In this document: in pieces, positions 1-9,673 of the stretch
Layout of the letters: each line of letters begins with the position of its first letter
Position numbering within the stretch: position 1 is the first letter of the stretch
Origin: Balamuthia mandrillaris
Taxonomy: Eukaryota; Discosea; Longamoebia; Balamuthiidae
Length of the DNA stretch: 64,000 nt
Assembly: GCA_031835245.1 (NCBI GenBank)
Contig: JAVKOQ010000215.1
Location: 1 to 64,000, forward strand
Direction of reading: 5' to 3'
Notes under the pieces: model-generated
The model's input: only the letters and a program-made list of their open reading frames with translations
The model's database searches: none
What the model was told of the DNA's origin: nothing
Position numbers and translations under genes: made by a program

Positions 1-2415
1 ACCACTGCGGTGGAGAAAGGCAATCCGTACCTGCGAGAGGTGCTGCAACAGCTGCACGGACGGGGGCGGCTCCTCTCGGAGGAGCAGCTGGGCCGGAAAG
101 TGGACCTCTGCAAGAACCTGTTGGGTCCGGAAGGAGCCGCTCTCGTGGCGGATGGACTCAAACGAAACGCCACCGCTAACGCCATTCTGCTCGGCGCTGA
201 TGAGGTAATGGTCTTCTTCTTTTTCTCCTTCTTCATGCTATGACGGTTGTAACGTTGGCTAAGACTTGAGAGAAAGATAGGCGCAGAAGGAGCACGAGCC
301 ATCGCTACCGCGTTGCTTACAAATAAGAGCCTTAGAACGGTGTTTCTGGGGTGCAATGATATCGGTGCGGAGGGTGCTCGCGCCCTTGCCAGCGCCCTTC
401 AAATCAACACTACCGTCAAAGGTACCAATTTCTCTTCTTTCTTTCTCTTTCTCTTTCTCTTTCTTCTTTCTTCTTTCTTCTTTCTTCTTTCTTCTTTCTC
501 TTTCTTCTTTCCTCTTTCCTCTTTCTCTTTCCTCTTTCCTCTTTCTGATTTTGTTAACACCAAAAAGGTTTATGGCTGAAGCGAAACAATATCAGGGCGG
601 AGGGGGTGTCAGCATTGGTGTCCAGCCTTCTGACGCGTTCCTCCCCGTTACTGGTGTTGGATTTAGTGTATAACCACATAGGACTCGACGGCATCCCTCC
701 TTTAGTGTCCCTATTGTTAGTTCATCTTTGTTACTTGGTTTTTTCTTTCTATCTTATGCTAACCACTGTCTTTGTTAAAACTAAACAAAAGAAAAGCACA
801 AAGCAGCCCAGTGGTGCTCTATCTATCGGGTAACAGACTAGGCGCTGAAGGAGCAAGGCAACTAGTAGAGGCACTGCAACACAATGCCATCTTGCGAGAA
901 CTGTATCTGGATGTAAATGAGATCGGAGACGAGGGGGCGAAGGCCATTGCCTCCATGTGGCTGCACAGACAACCACCACAAGAACTGGGAGAGAACGAAA
1001 GGCGATGTTCTCTTCCGGATTTGCGTGTGTTAACTCTCAGCAGCAACGACATCGGAGATGAAGGAGCTGTTGCTCTGGCTGACTGTCTTTCCAATGGCTC
1101 TTCTTCCCTCAAATTGTATGTTATTCTTCTTCTTCTCTCTTCTATTACTTTAACATTTGTACTACTATCACAGCTTGAGCTTGGGATACTGGCGAAGCAC
1201 AAAAATCATGGGTGGTAAACCAAACAGGATAGGGGATGAGGGAGGCAAGGCCTTAGCTCGAATGCTTGCCCTCAACAACAGTCTCATTAAACTGGACTTG
1301 CAGGGTAACCTCATCACCTCCGCTACCGCCGTAAGCATTGCCTCTGCTCTTTCTCATCAGAACACCACGCTATTGAGCCTCAACCTGAACGGCAACAGAG
1401 GTTTGGGCACGGAAGGAGTAACTGCTCTTGCTCGGGGCCTATCAACGACCAACAACTATGGACAACCTCTTTCGTCTCTCGTTGAACTGAACCTGATGGG
1501 CTGCATCAACAAGGACGAGGATTTGCTTCCGTTGAACGAAATGTTAGAAAGTAATCACCGTTTGTTGAGAGTAGTTGTCGGTGGCCCCCAGAGATTTGAT
1601 GTGCAGAGAAAGAGGATGAGACAGCTGTTAAAGACAAATTTGCAACACTTTCTCAAAGAGAACGAGAGCGGTATGAACGATGGTGAACAAGAAGGAGAAC
1701 TGCAAACAGGTCGCTCGGAGGAGACAGCAATGGAAATTGTGGAGAGGAGGAAGCGAGTACAAATGAGAGATGAGGAAATACACGCCCTTCATTCTGATAT
1801 CATTAGCACGTTCAGAACGCCTTTCCCGCAATCAAAAGGAGAAGGTGATAAAGAGAATGAAGACGAGGAGACGGAAGAGCAAGCCAAACATCATAAGCCA
1901 AAGCAAAAAGTCAGCAAAAAGACAGTGCAAGTTCCTCCTCATAACGCTGAATGTCTTCCAAGGCCCCTTTTACTCGTTCCACCGCCGCTGATGTACGTTT
2001 TCTCTTCGTTTCTCTTCTCTCTCTTTCTCTCGGGCTAACAACGAGAAAATGAATTCTTGCAATGAACAGAGAACACATCAAGAAGAAACCTCTTGCCCAA
2101 CACTCTGATCAGCTGCTTCGCACATGTATACGACTCAAGTTAACGCAAGAACTGGAGCACTTGCAACTGCTTCAAAAAGAATGGCTGAGCAAGGATGCCG
2201 CCTCCTCCGGACAGCTTCAACGTATCAAGGAAGAAGCCACAAAAGAAGGCCTGTGGCCGATGCAGGATTGTGCTAACGCTCATTATGTTCTGGCTCAAGA
2301 ACTGACGTCCTCTTCACTTAGCAATGATCACCTCCAGCAGAAAGTTAAGATAATCCGAAAACTTTGCTCTTCTCTGAAGCAGTCCACTAGCAGTGATGCT
2401 GTTCTAAGCTTTTAG
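1..2415 (+). CDS. Leucine-rich repeat (NLRC3/RNI-type) protein, 5' partial
   Basis: Tandem ribonuclease-inhibitor type LRRs of about 28 residues recur across at least five exons, with repeated N-x-IG-x-EGA-x-A motifs (IGAEGARAIATAL, IGDEGAKAIASM, IGDEGAVALADCL, IGDEGGKALARML). I read exons 1-204, 277-421 and 568 to about 706, with phases that join cleanly; later exons run to a 1992/2070 junction and the stop at 2415. There is no ATG at the left edge, so the gene starts outside the window. After the LRRs come a charged Glu/Lys-rich linker and a helical tail of about 115 residues of no recognised family. LRRs of this kind bind proteins; no NACHT or other signalling domain is visible here, so the role is unknown. 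The intron at 422-567 is a CTTT-rich microsatellite. Confidence 0.8.
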
Positions 2416-2543
2416 TTCTCTTCTCTCGTTTAAAATTGTAAGCTTGGTGGAAAATGACTTGTACGGAGAGAAACCAAAAAAAAAAATGGGGAAGAAAGGG
2501 AGACAAAGAATAAATAAAAACAGAGAAACAAAAAAGTGGAACT

Positions 2544-3114
2544 CTAAACAGAACTGTAGGTTCCGCGTTTCGCATATTTGCCTAGCCAGGGCAGTTCCCA
2601 CTGATCAAGAACACCAAAAAATGTCTCGTTAGTGAGTTATTCGGTGTGTACCCAAAACTAACCAAGGTTACCTCTAAATGGCCGGACTTAGCAGCCGGTG
2701 CGGACTTTATGGTAATCACGAGTGCCAAGACCAGGTAGCCCAAAAAGCCAAACATCCAAAAGAACCCACCAACGTGCACGGTAGCTCCCAGAATAGCGTC
2801 GAGGATGATTAAAGGAATGATGACGCAGACGAACCATGTTGCTCCGAGAATCATGCCCTGTCGTCCGTGGAAGAGGATGAACTGGTGGCCCCCGCTGGAG
2901 CTCACTTTCTCAATACCCCAAATAATGAGGCCTCCCCAGAACAGAAATAAATAGCCCAGAGCGATCACTACAATCCCCGGTAGTCCTGATCTGGTGTTGT
3001 TGCAAAGCAAGAAAACAAACAAAAGAAGTGTCGGGCATCGCGATGATCAATCAGCAGGGAGAGCAAGTGTTAGTGCAACAAGATGACAGAAATGACTCAC
3101 GCTGATTCCGCCAT
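2544..3114 (-). CDS. Small multi-pass membrane protein, unknown
   Basis: A 14-nt first exon (3114-3101, ATG GCG GAA TCA GC, then gtgagt) joins in phase to an exon starting at 2990. The protein begins MAESASGLPGIVVIALGYL and has about four hydrophobic segments: one near the N-terminus (GIVVIALGYLFLFWGGLIIW), one around TWFVCVIIPLIILDAILG, one at FWMFGFLGYLVLALVI, and one less clear. It carries a GHQFILFHGRQG loop. Two 3' ends are possible. With a GAG|gtaacc donor and a gatcag acceptor, the last residues are WELPWLGKYAKRGTYSSV, ending at 2544. Without that intron the frame stops at 2582. I recognise no family. The length of about 140-150 residues suggests a small endomembrane protein. Confidence 0.55.
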
Positions 3115-3358
3115 GATAATTCTTGTGGCAAGGATTCCCAAGTGGCACAACAGCTCCGTTTGGTTGTTTTGCTTCAAGAAGGCACAAACTGACTGAAGCA
3201 AAAATACTTCCTTCTGGCACACGCACGAGTATTACATGTGTTAAATTATTGGAATGCAAAGCATCTCAACAATGCATGCTCTGCCGAACAGACAGAGTGG
3301 GGGGATAGGCAGAGAAGGGCGACAAGATCAAGTTGTTTGTGTACAGAAACATGCATCT

Positions 3359-4744
3359 TCATTGTTCCATTGTTTGTGGGGTTTCTACAACGTGTTGTTC
3401 CTGCTTTGTCTTCTCCGTCTCTTCCTGCTGTTCCCCTGTTCCTTCTTCGTTGGTTGTTGTTGCTTTCGTTCGTTCGCCGCCTACACTACCACGGCCAAGC
3501 GTGATGACCAGAACAGTAATATTGTCCAAAGACTCGCGAGCAAATGCTTCTTTTGTGAGGGCCGCGCTGGCATCGGCCGGCGACATGTGTCGTTCTTCCA
3601 AAAGTTTCTTGGTGTAGGTAACAGCGTCTTCGTTGGAGAAGACGTCCCAAAAGCCGTCGCTGGCTAAAAGAATAAACTCGTCTGTGTTAGGATTCAGCGT
3701 TTCTTCCACAATTTCGGGGCTGCCGGAGACTAGCCACTGATCTTTTGATTTTTTGGGGTCCTTGTAAAAGGTATCGCCCAAGGCCCGTGATACCGCCAGT
3801 CCTCCTCTTTGCCCATCCCCTTGATACACCCTTTTCGTTTGTAGGAGAGAAATGAAAGAGGAGAGCGAATGAAGATGAGAATGGTCCAGTGAGAAGAATA
3901 AGAGAAGAAAACAAGTAAACTGACCTGAAAGGACCCATCGGTATGTTGAAGAACGATCCTTTTTTGACGACACCGCCCGCCGCTTCTATTCGCTGTCGTT
4001 CACTTTCTTTGTCTGGTTTGTGATCAAATGATAGCAACACCGGCTTTCCTGGTTTGTTTTTCAAGTAGATCGTAAGAGAAAAAGTGAGGGGAGAGAGAGA
4101 GAGAGAGAGAAAGTGAGGAGAGAGAGAGAGAGAGAAAGAGAGAGAAGGAGAGAGAGAGGAGGGAGAGCAGAAAGAAGCGAGCTCAAACCTTCTCTACACA
4201 AAACGGCACGCGAGTCGCCAACGTTGGCTGCATAGAGGTTAAAGCCTTTGAGTAGCACCATGCAGGCGGTGGTTCCATCCGTGGCGCCCGCCATCTCGTA
4301 GCGGAGGGCATACCTTTCATCGGTGAGAGAGCAGGCCTCGTCTAAGGCTTGCTGAGGGGCTTGTGGGAAGTTCTCACTGCCAGCAAGGTGTTGATGGAGG
4401 TAGGCTCGGGCAAAACTGGAGGCCAATTGACCGCCATGTCCGTCGTAGACCGCAAAAAAGGCGCATGCTTCTCCATCACTCACGCACTCGCCCTCCTCCT
4501 CCGACTCTGTTTCAGAGCTATTCTCTGCAGGAGAAGAAGTGGCGTCCGGTTTTTTGAAAAGGTCGGGGGAGAGAGGCGCCCGCTTTTTTAGCCCCAACAC
4601 CGCGCGGTAGCGGTCTTCCATGTAAGGTCTCCGCCCTTGAATGTCGTTGGCACCGAACCGCAGGTTCAGCGGACCCCAACCTCCTTCGCCTCCACTTTCA
4701 TTTTGTGTAGCGGTTGTTGTTGCAGCGCTCTCGCTCCGATCCAT
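3359..4744 (-). CDS. PP2C-family Ser/Thr protein phosphatase
   Basis: Three exons (4744-4189, 4048-3925, 3830-3359) join in phase at GT-AG sites. The product is a compact metal-dependent PPM/PP2C phosphatase of about 380 residues. Visible motifs in order are RPYMEDRYRAV (metal-binding Glu-Asp), FFAVYDGHGG (catalytic DGHGG), TACMVLL, ANVGDSRAVLCREG, FDHKPDKESERQRIEAAGG, GGLAVSRALGD, LLASDGFWDVFSNEDAV, and a late ESLDNITVLVI Asp-Asn pair. All metal-coordinating acidic positions expected of the family are present, so it should be active. No signal peptide or membrane segment is seen, so it is likely cytosolic or nuclear. A Gln/Glu/Thr-rich tail follows the domain. Intron 1 holds a GA/CT microsatellite (4086-4175). 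Confidence 0.95.
4086..4175. repeat. GA/CT microsatellite in PP2C intron 1
   Basis: Imperfect AG dinucleotide run interrupted by AAAG and GGAG, filling most of the intron between PP2C exons 1 and 2. It reads CT-rich on the PP2C sense strand. Confidence 0.95.
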
Positions 4745-5226
4745 TGTGTACAAAGGCCACCGTTGAAGATGAGGGGGAAAAAAAAGAAAAAGGAAGGGAA
4801 AAAACAAACTAAAGATAACTTCACAACAAACAGTCCAAAGGCTTTACTACAGACCTCTCTTCTCGGGTCTACTCTCTCTGCAAAGAATAAAAAAGTGACG
4901 GTTTCCTGGCTTTCTTCCCTGTGGGCCACCCTTCCCGTCGAATAACGGCATTTGGCCGACGCCAGAGAATCTCTTTTTTACGGCAAGAAACCATCTATTT
5001 TGACCCTCAGGTCGATTTTCCCGCCAAAACCATGCCCGTTACCTCCTCCTCCTCCCGACCGCTCCACCATAGACAGCCGGAAAGGCTAAGATGCGGATAA
5101 AGTTACTGCATGAAGAAAGCTTGAAAAGAACTCTGCTACTCGAAGAGAAGGAAGGAAAGCAGGGGTTTTATTCCGTGGAATAAAAAAACGTAGGGAACGA
5201 CAAGGGAGGAAAGACGAGAGGGGAGG
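4745..5226. promoter_or_regulatory. Divergent intergenic region, PP2C / PAXX-like
   Basis: A stretch of 482 bp separates the start codons of the minus-strand phosphatase and the plus-strand PAXX-like gene, so it should hold both promoters. I see no clear TATA box. The part around 4945-5080 is GC-rich with CGTTA and CCGCC-like words. No RNA gene or other coding signal was seen. Confidence 0.4.
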
Positions 5227-6390
5227 ATGGAGTGCCAGAGGCGGCAGCAGTTCATGGAGGAGTTGCGGCAAATGGACGAGCTCTATGCGGAGGTTAACGC
5301 GGAGGAACGGTTCCTGCTGCAGTCCACCGTCACGCATTGTCATTCCTGGATCTTGACGTGCACGGATCTCCACGAGCAGGTGTGGGAAAAGGAGTTCTTC
5401 TATGAAGACGTTCGCAAGCAGGTTTGTTGGAGTCCTGCTTTTTTATCTTTGCAATCCTTCGTTAACGTCTGAACATTCAGAAACGAGCTGGGAGCATAGA
5501 GAATGAGAACTGGCGACACTACTTCAGCCGCTTGCGGACAGCCTTGCAAGCAGATAACGTATTCCTAGCATTGAAGGACGACGACACCATGGAGGTGAGC
5601 GTCTGGTACTTTCACGAAGGGGCCCAAGTGTCAACCTCGTTTTTGCTAGCACCCATCCGCCGTGCAGAAGCTCGTTCCAAGATTTGTGACATAGTGTTCG
5701 AGCTGATGTCTGTTGCTCGCAAAGCAAAACAAATGCAACAAGGTAAACATCTACCTACTTCAAATCCGTTTGATGTTTTTGATCTCATATCTTCACGTAG
5801 CTACACAAGAGTTACAGGAATCTCTTGAACGACAGAAGGTACCCAAAGACCAACTTATCTCCCATCGTGCAATCTTTTCCAAATAGTCACACAACGAACA
5901 CTTGGATTTTTTTAAAAAAATAGGAAGAACTATCACAATCCATGAAAGAGAACAAGCCATCGCAGGATATGAATAGCTTCTCCACTGACCCATCGACTCA
6001 GGCAAGCCTTTCCGCATCACAGTCATGCCCACAAACAAACATACTCAAGCGCACGACGTCTTCGGCCTCGTTTGGTACATAAGTTGCCCTTTGCAATGTT
6101 GCTCGTTCTTGGCTTGTGCGAATTCTCATTTCCAACAACAAAAAGGAGCTGGTGAAGTCGTTAGCACGTCAGTAAAGACGAACATGGGCAAAGCAAAGAA
6201 AAGGCGTGTTGGGTACTCCATTGTCAACCCAAGACTGAAGAGGTATATCACTCTCTCTGAAGCATTTTGATTTCCGTTCTAATGTGCGTTGCACTCCCTC
6301 AAAAATAGGTTTCAAGGAGGCAAAGGCGCTAAAATAGTGCCAAAAGGGGCGAGAATCGAAGGAATAAGCGGAGAGTTAGAACAACCATGA
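5227..6390 (+). CDS. PAXX: Probable PAXX, XRCC4-superfamily end-joining factor
   Basis: Six exons join in phase (5227-5421, 5481-5742, 5801-5838, 5924-6074, 6146-6242, 6309-6390) to give 274 residues; human PAXX has 204. The order of parts is a globular head of about 150 residues, a helix likely to be coiled coil (SVARKAKQMQQATQELQESL), a low-complexity Ser/Thr/Gln linker, and a basic C-terminus. The C-terminus is the key evidence: KKRRVGYSIVNPRLKRFQGG lines up with the human PAXX Ku-binding tail (RRRCPGESLINPGFK, then a Gly-Gly and a hydrophobic end), keeping G-x-S-[IL]-[IV]-NP-x-x-K. PAXX binds Ku and stabilises non-homologous end joining in the nucleus. The head aligns only loosely by eye. 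XRCC4 or XLF is less likely because neither has this tail. Confidence 0.7.
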
Positions 6391-6601
6391 CAATAAAAAG
6401 ATAAACGTTGTTGTTTCTTTCCGATGGTTTCCTTATTCGTTATTGGAATACTTTCTTTATTCGGAAAAATATCAAAAACCCCTTCGAAGAAGAATACCAT
6501 TCGTTTTCGTTGCCAACGAAACCACCAACTTTTCTTGCTAAAGAAAACGCAAAAAGATAATCAAACCGAAACAAAACGAAAGACAAACGGTCAGCGATAG
6601 A

Positions 6602-7076
6602 ATGCAGGGTCAAAGAGCAAGCCCTGCCATCCCTCAATACGCCGATGGAGACACGGTCTTTATATACTCGTACGTGCTTCAAGCTCCTTGCAGGAAGTGT
6701 CGCAAAGCACCCTCTCCATTCTGAATGAACACACCCCTTCTCAACGGGTTTGTTGCTATTGAAAAGGCTCCGAAAGGTATGGCAAGGCGTGAAGACATTT
6801 GAAGTGGGATTTGAAGGTAGCGATCCCATGCTGAAGGTAGGTACAAAAATCAGGGCCATACAAACTGCCAGAACTCCAGACCATTTCAAGGTTACCACCA
6901 TGGATGGCAACATGCTGCTACTCCTCAAGTTCGACAACAAGAGCTCCAAAAAGAAGAGTCGATTTAATCCTTCTCAACCATCTAAGGAGCTGAGGTGGAA
7001 CGCTCTGTTGTACAACAAAGGCCCACCATACGCTTGTGTGGTGGTATGATTTCTTTGTGTTCACATTCCTTCCCGA

Positions 7077-7108
<32 letters not shown>

Positions 7109-7530
7109 GCTGAACTGTTTGCTATGGTTGTTCATTTTGAAAAACAGCGGCGCTTCCAGAGTGGCGGTATCTCTTTCACGGTCGAGTTTGCTGATCGTGA
7201 CAAAGAGCCTTGGGTCATTCAAGGAAACTCAGCGGTTCCCATCGCCTTGATGAATGCCCTCTTGCAAGGACGCATGCCCGAAGGATCTGGGGCAACAATA
7301 TTCAAGATAACAAAGGGGGACAAAGAGATAGGCAAAGTGGAGAGGAACCTGAATAGCACAGTGCGCAGCAATTCTCAATGTTGGATTATTCACAATCTAA
7401 TGTTAGAATGTTTGAACTGCAGGTAGTGGGCCTCTCTGAGAGTTACAGAGTAATCATTGCTTCTGGCGAGGATGTTTGGCTCATTCTTGGATGCGTCCAT
7501 ATTATGCTGTGCGTACCCGCGCACAAGTAA
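6602..7530 (+). CDS. Tubby/LURP-one-like domain protein
   Basis: The start is ATG at 6602; exon 1 (6602-6669) ends in phase 2 at a gtacgt donor, and the next exon starts at 6767, giving MQGQRASPAIPQYADGDTVF then LRKVWQGVKTFEVGFEGSDP. Later parts read KVTTMDGNMLLLLKFDNKSS, ISFTVEFADRDKEPWVIQGN and, in the last exon, YRVIIASGEDVWLILGC. The alternating beta pattern, the F-V-G-x-E/D-P style segments, and the terminal Y-R-V-x-I-A-x-G-E-D-x-x-L-I-L suggest the Tubby-like C-terminal or LURP-one/scramblase fold, a lipid- or membrane-associated 12-strand barrel. The penultimate intron (about 7364-7423) could use either of two donors. A CT run sits in the middle intron (7080-7106). Function is unknown. 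Confidence 0.6.
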
Positions 7531-7780
7531 ACGTTTCCTGCTCAGTGGACCTCAATCCATGCTGGCAGAGGTCATGAGGGTGTAGCTGTACTTTCCACGA
7601 TGTTATACCATTCTTCTAAGACTACGAAATATAAATCTGTTCTTCGGACAAAGAAAAAAAGAACGAAACTATGTATGTTGTATCCTCTAATGTCAACAAG
7701 AGATAAAAGCATTGGTCTACAGGAGGGAGGAGTTAACTATCACCCATAGTGAGGTGGTATCGTAATGTGCTCCACATTTA

Positions 7781-8749
7781 TCAATCGCTGTTCCTTCCCA
7801 CGAAGCGGTAATGCGGTACCTTCAACAACGGAATGTAAGGCACTCCTCCAAAGCTCTCTGTCACGCTTCTCACGCGGAACTTGGAGCAAAGGTAAGGCAG
7901 ATGGTCGCGGTTAAGGTGAACGTTATCCTGAGCGAAGAAGACGGGCCAGAAGGTGCGCACAAACCAAGAATGTTGCTTGGTGAGGCCATGGGAAGGATAC
8001 CTACGGCTGACGTAAAAGTCCACCGCACCAAGCACACCCCCTCTGCCGCTAGTGGTCACCACCTCCTTGACCTTGAGCCCTTCCGCAGGTTCTTCCACCA
8101 GCTCGTCGTCCTTGGTCTTAAGCAGGTTGAAGCGAACGTTTTCAAGGACAGAGAACCAGTCGGGAATCATTGTCAACGAGTAGGAGAAAGTGACGAGGTC
8201 AGCCTTGGCGCCGTCGGGAAGGACGAAGGTGGTGGCGTCGGCCTCCACGCAGGTCACGTTCTTCCAGCGGTGCTCCTCGATCCTCTTCTTGGCCACTTTG
8301 AGCAAGGAGCCACTTAAGTCCACCAAGTAGATGGCTTCAAAGTGGTCCAAGCCACTCGCCGCCTGTTCCATCAGCTCCAGGTTGCTGCCTGTGCCAGCTC
8401 CAAGGTCCACCCACACCAGTTTCTTTTGCGTCTTGTTGTCTTTGGTGAGCCTCAGTTCGGCTACCAACGAGGCAAAGAGTTCCTCCCTTCCGTGCAGCAG
8501 TCGCTTTCGGTAGGCATCGTAGCTGAAGGCCTGTCCTTTGTAGAAACTCTCCAAGCGAGCTTTGTGCGTGTCTCCTTTGATGGGGCTGAACAGGATGTGA
8601 AACAGCGTTTTGATCTCGCCGAGGATACCAAACAGCAACGAGAAGAAGAACTGCAGCATGACGCGCGCTGGAGTGATGGCTATCTCGTAAAGCCTACAGA
8701 GCAACGTTGGCAACCCTGTGTGCTTGAAATGCCACTGTAGGTGCTTCAT
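7781..8749 (-). CDS. BTA1: Betaine-lipid (DGTS) synthase-type N-methyltransferase
   Basis: Single exon of 322 residues. After a hydrophobic, probably membrane-associated N-terminus comes FYKGQAFSYDAYRKRLLHGR, the signature before the methyltransferase part of BTA1-type enzymes. The SAM-binding motif I is VWVDLGAGTGSNLELM; post-motif segments are AIYLVDLSGSLLKVAKKR, VTCVEADATTFVLP and DLVTFSYSLTMIPDW. Known BTA1 enzymes combine an aminocarboxypropyl-transferase (BtaA) half and this BtaB half to make diacylglyceryl-trimethylhomoserine in the ER. Only the BtaB half is here, so either the BtaA half is a separate gene or this is a related methyltransferase. The symbol is by homology only. A 70-bp GA tract sits upstream of the start. 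Confidence 0.8.
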   Translation of the reverse strand: MKHLQWHFKHTGLPTLLCRLYEIAITPARVMLQFFFSLLFGILGEIKTLFHILFSPIKGDTHKARLESFYKGQAFSYDAYRKRLLHGREELFASLVAELRLTKDNKTQKKLVWVDLGAGTGSNLELMEQAASGLDHFEAIYLVDLSGSLLKVAKKRIEEHRWKNVTCVEADATTFVLPDGAKADLVTFSYSLTMIPDWFSVLENVRFNLLKTKDDELVEEPAEGLKVKEVVTTSGRGGVLGAVDFYVSRRYPSHGLTKQHSWFVRTFWPVFFAQDNVHLNRDHLPYLCSKFRVRSVTESFGGVPYIPLLKVPHYRFVGRNSD

Positions 8750-8837
8750 TTCCCGCTTTGCTTTCTTCTTCGTCGTCTTTTTCCTCCAATTAATGATTCG
8801 CGTCTCATCATGACGACATTACAGAGAGAAAGGCAAG

Positions 8838-8870
8838 AGAGAGAGAGGGACAGGGAGAGAGACAAGCAAA

Positions 8871-8909
<39 letters not shown>

Positions 8910-8920
8910 TGGAGAGAGGA
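8838..8920. repeat. GA/CT tract upstream of the betaine-lipid methyltransferase gene
   Basis: Imperfect GA run with GACA and GAAA interruptions, 90-170 bp upstream of the minus-strand start at 8749. It reads CT-rich in the sense of that gene and may lie in its promoter or 5' UTR. Confidence 0.9.
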
Positions 8921-9032
8921 AGACGAAAAAGAGACGCTCTGCAAGCATGATACATTCATTTTTCGGTTTTCTTTCTTTAACGTGTTGCTGAATGAAACAA
9001 AAAAACGAGTCATTTCTGTATTTCTCAACCAG

Positions 9033-9441
9033 TTAGGAACGCAGACGAGTCACACTGCTTGTGTCTTCACCCTGTTCCACAAAATAATTGGAGGGTTAAG
9101 AAGTCGGAAGCTTTAGGACAAAACAAACAAGGAGATCAAAAAGAGTAAAAGGAACAGAGAACCTTGGGAGGTATTCCTGCCCGCCAAACATTCAGCCGTT
9201 TGAAATATTCCTCTGTCAAGGCACGGCACCTTTGTCCTGCTTGAGAGCCCTCCGTCCAGTAGCACTCCTCCACCGCCTCTACCAGCATGGTCATTTCCAC
9301 GTCGGCAACCAACAGCTCAAAGTTTCTTTGCGCTCTGGCAATTTCGTGAGCCGCTGGATCACGAACAGGAAAGTCCTCATCGTTGAAGTCAGGAGCCACA
9401 GGCTCCACCAGCGGATCGTTTTCGCGGGGATATGTAGACAT
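9033..9441 (-). CDS. Small Cys-pair protein, NDUFB10-like candidate
   Basis: The start is ATG at 9441. Exon 1 runs to about 9157 (GIPPK), and an aag|gttctc donor joins to a short exon GEDTSSVTRLRS ending at 9033; without the intron the frame stops at 9136. The product is about 107 residues, soluble and acidic at the N-terminus (MSTYPRENDPLVEPVAPDFN). The segment EECYWTEGSQAGQRCRALTE spaces two Cys like the second twin-Cys helix of NDUFB10/PDSW (ACQQREGQNYQQNC), a complex I accessory subunit facing the intermembrane space. The first Cys helix of NDUFB10 is not evident, so the assignment is tentative. It could be another mitochondrial twin-Cys protein. Confidence 0.5.
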
Positions 9442-9673
9442 GCTTCAAGCTCCTGTTTTTTTTTTTTTTTTCAATTACCCACTTCCTCTCGAGCGGTGGT
9501 ACTTGCCTCCTGCTGCTGCTGTGCCCCTTTTTTGTTTTGTTTTTTTTTTCTTTTTTTTTTGTTGCTCGGATTTCTTACAACGACCCCTCAAACGTTAATT
9601 GTTTTTTTTTTTTTTTTTGGCTTCTTTTATATTTCTTTTGCTGGTTAGCGCGTACGATTTTGCGCCGCCGTAG

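Noticed and set aside
6010-6075. GC-AG intron in the PAXX-like gene (cag|gcaagc)
   Set aside because: The frame reads on through it to a normal gtacat donor at 6075, so a GC donor is not needed.
7811-8317. Plus-strand open frame opposite the betaine-lipid methyltransferase gene
   Set aside because: Antisense shadow; the minus strand carries clear methyltransferase motifs.
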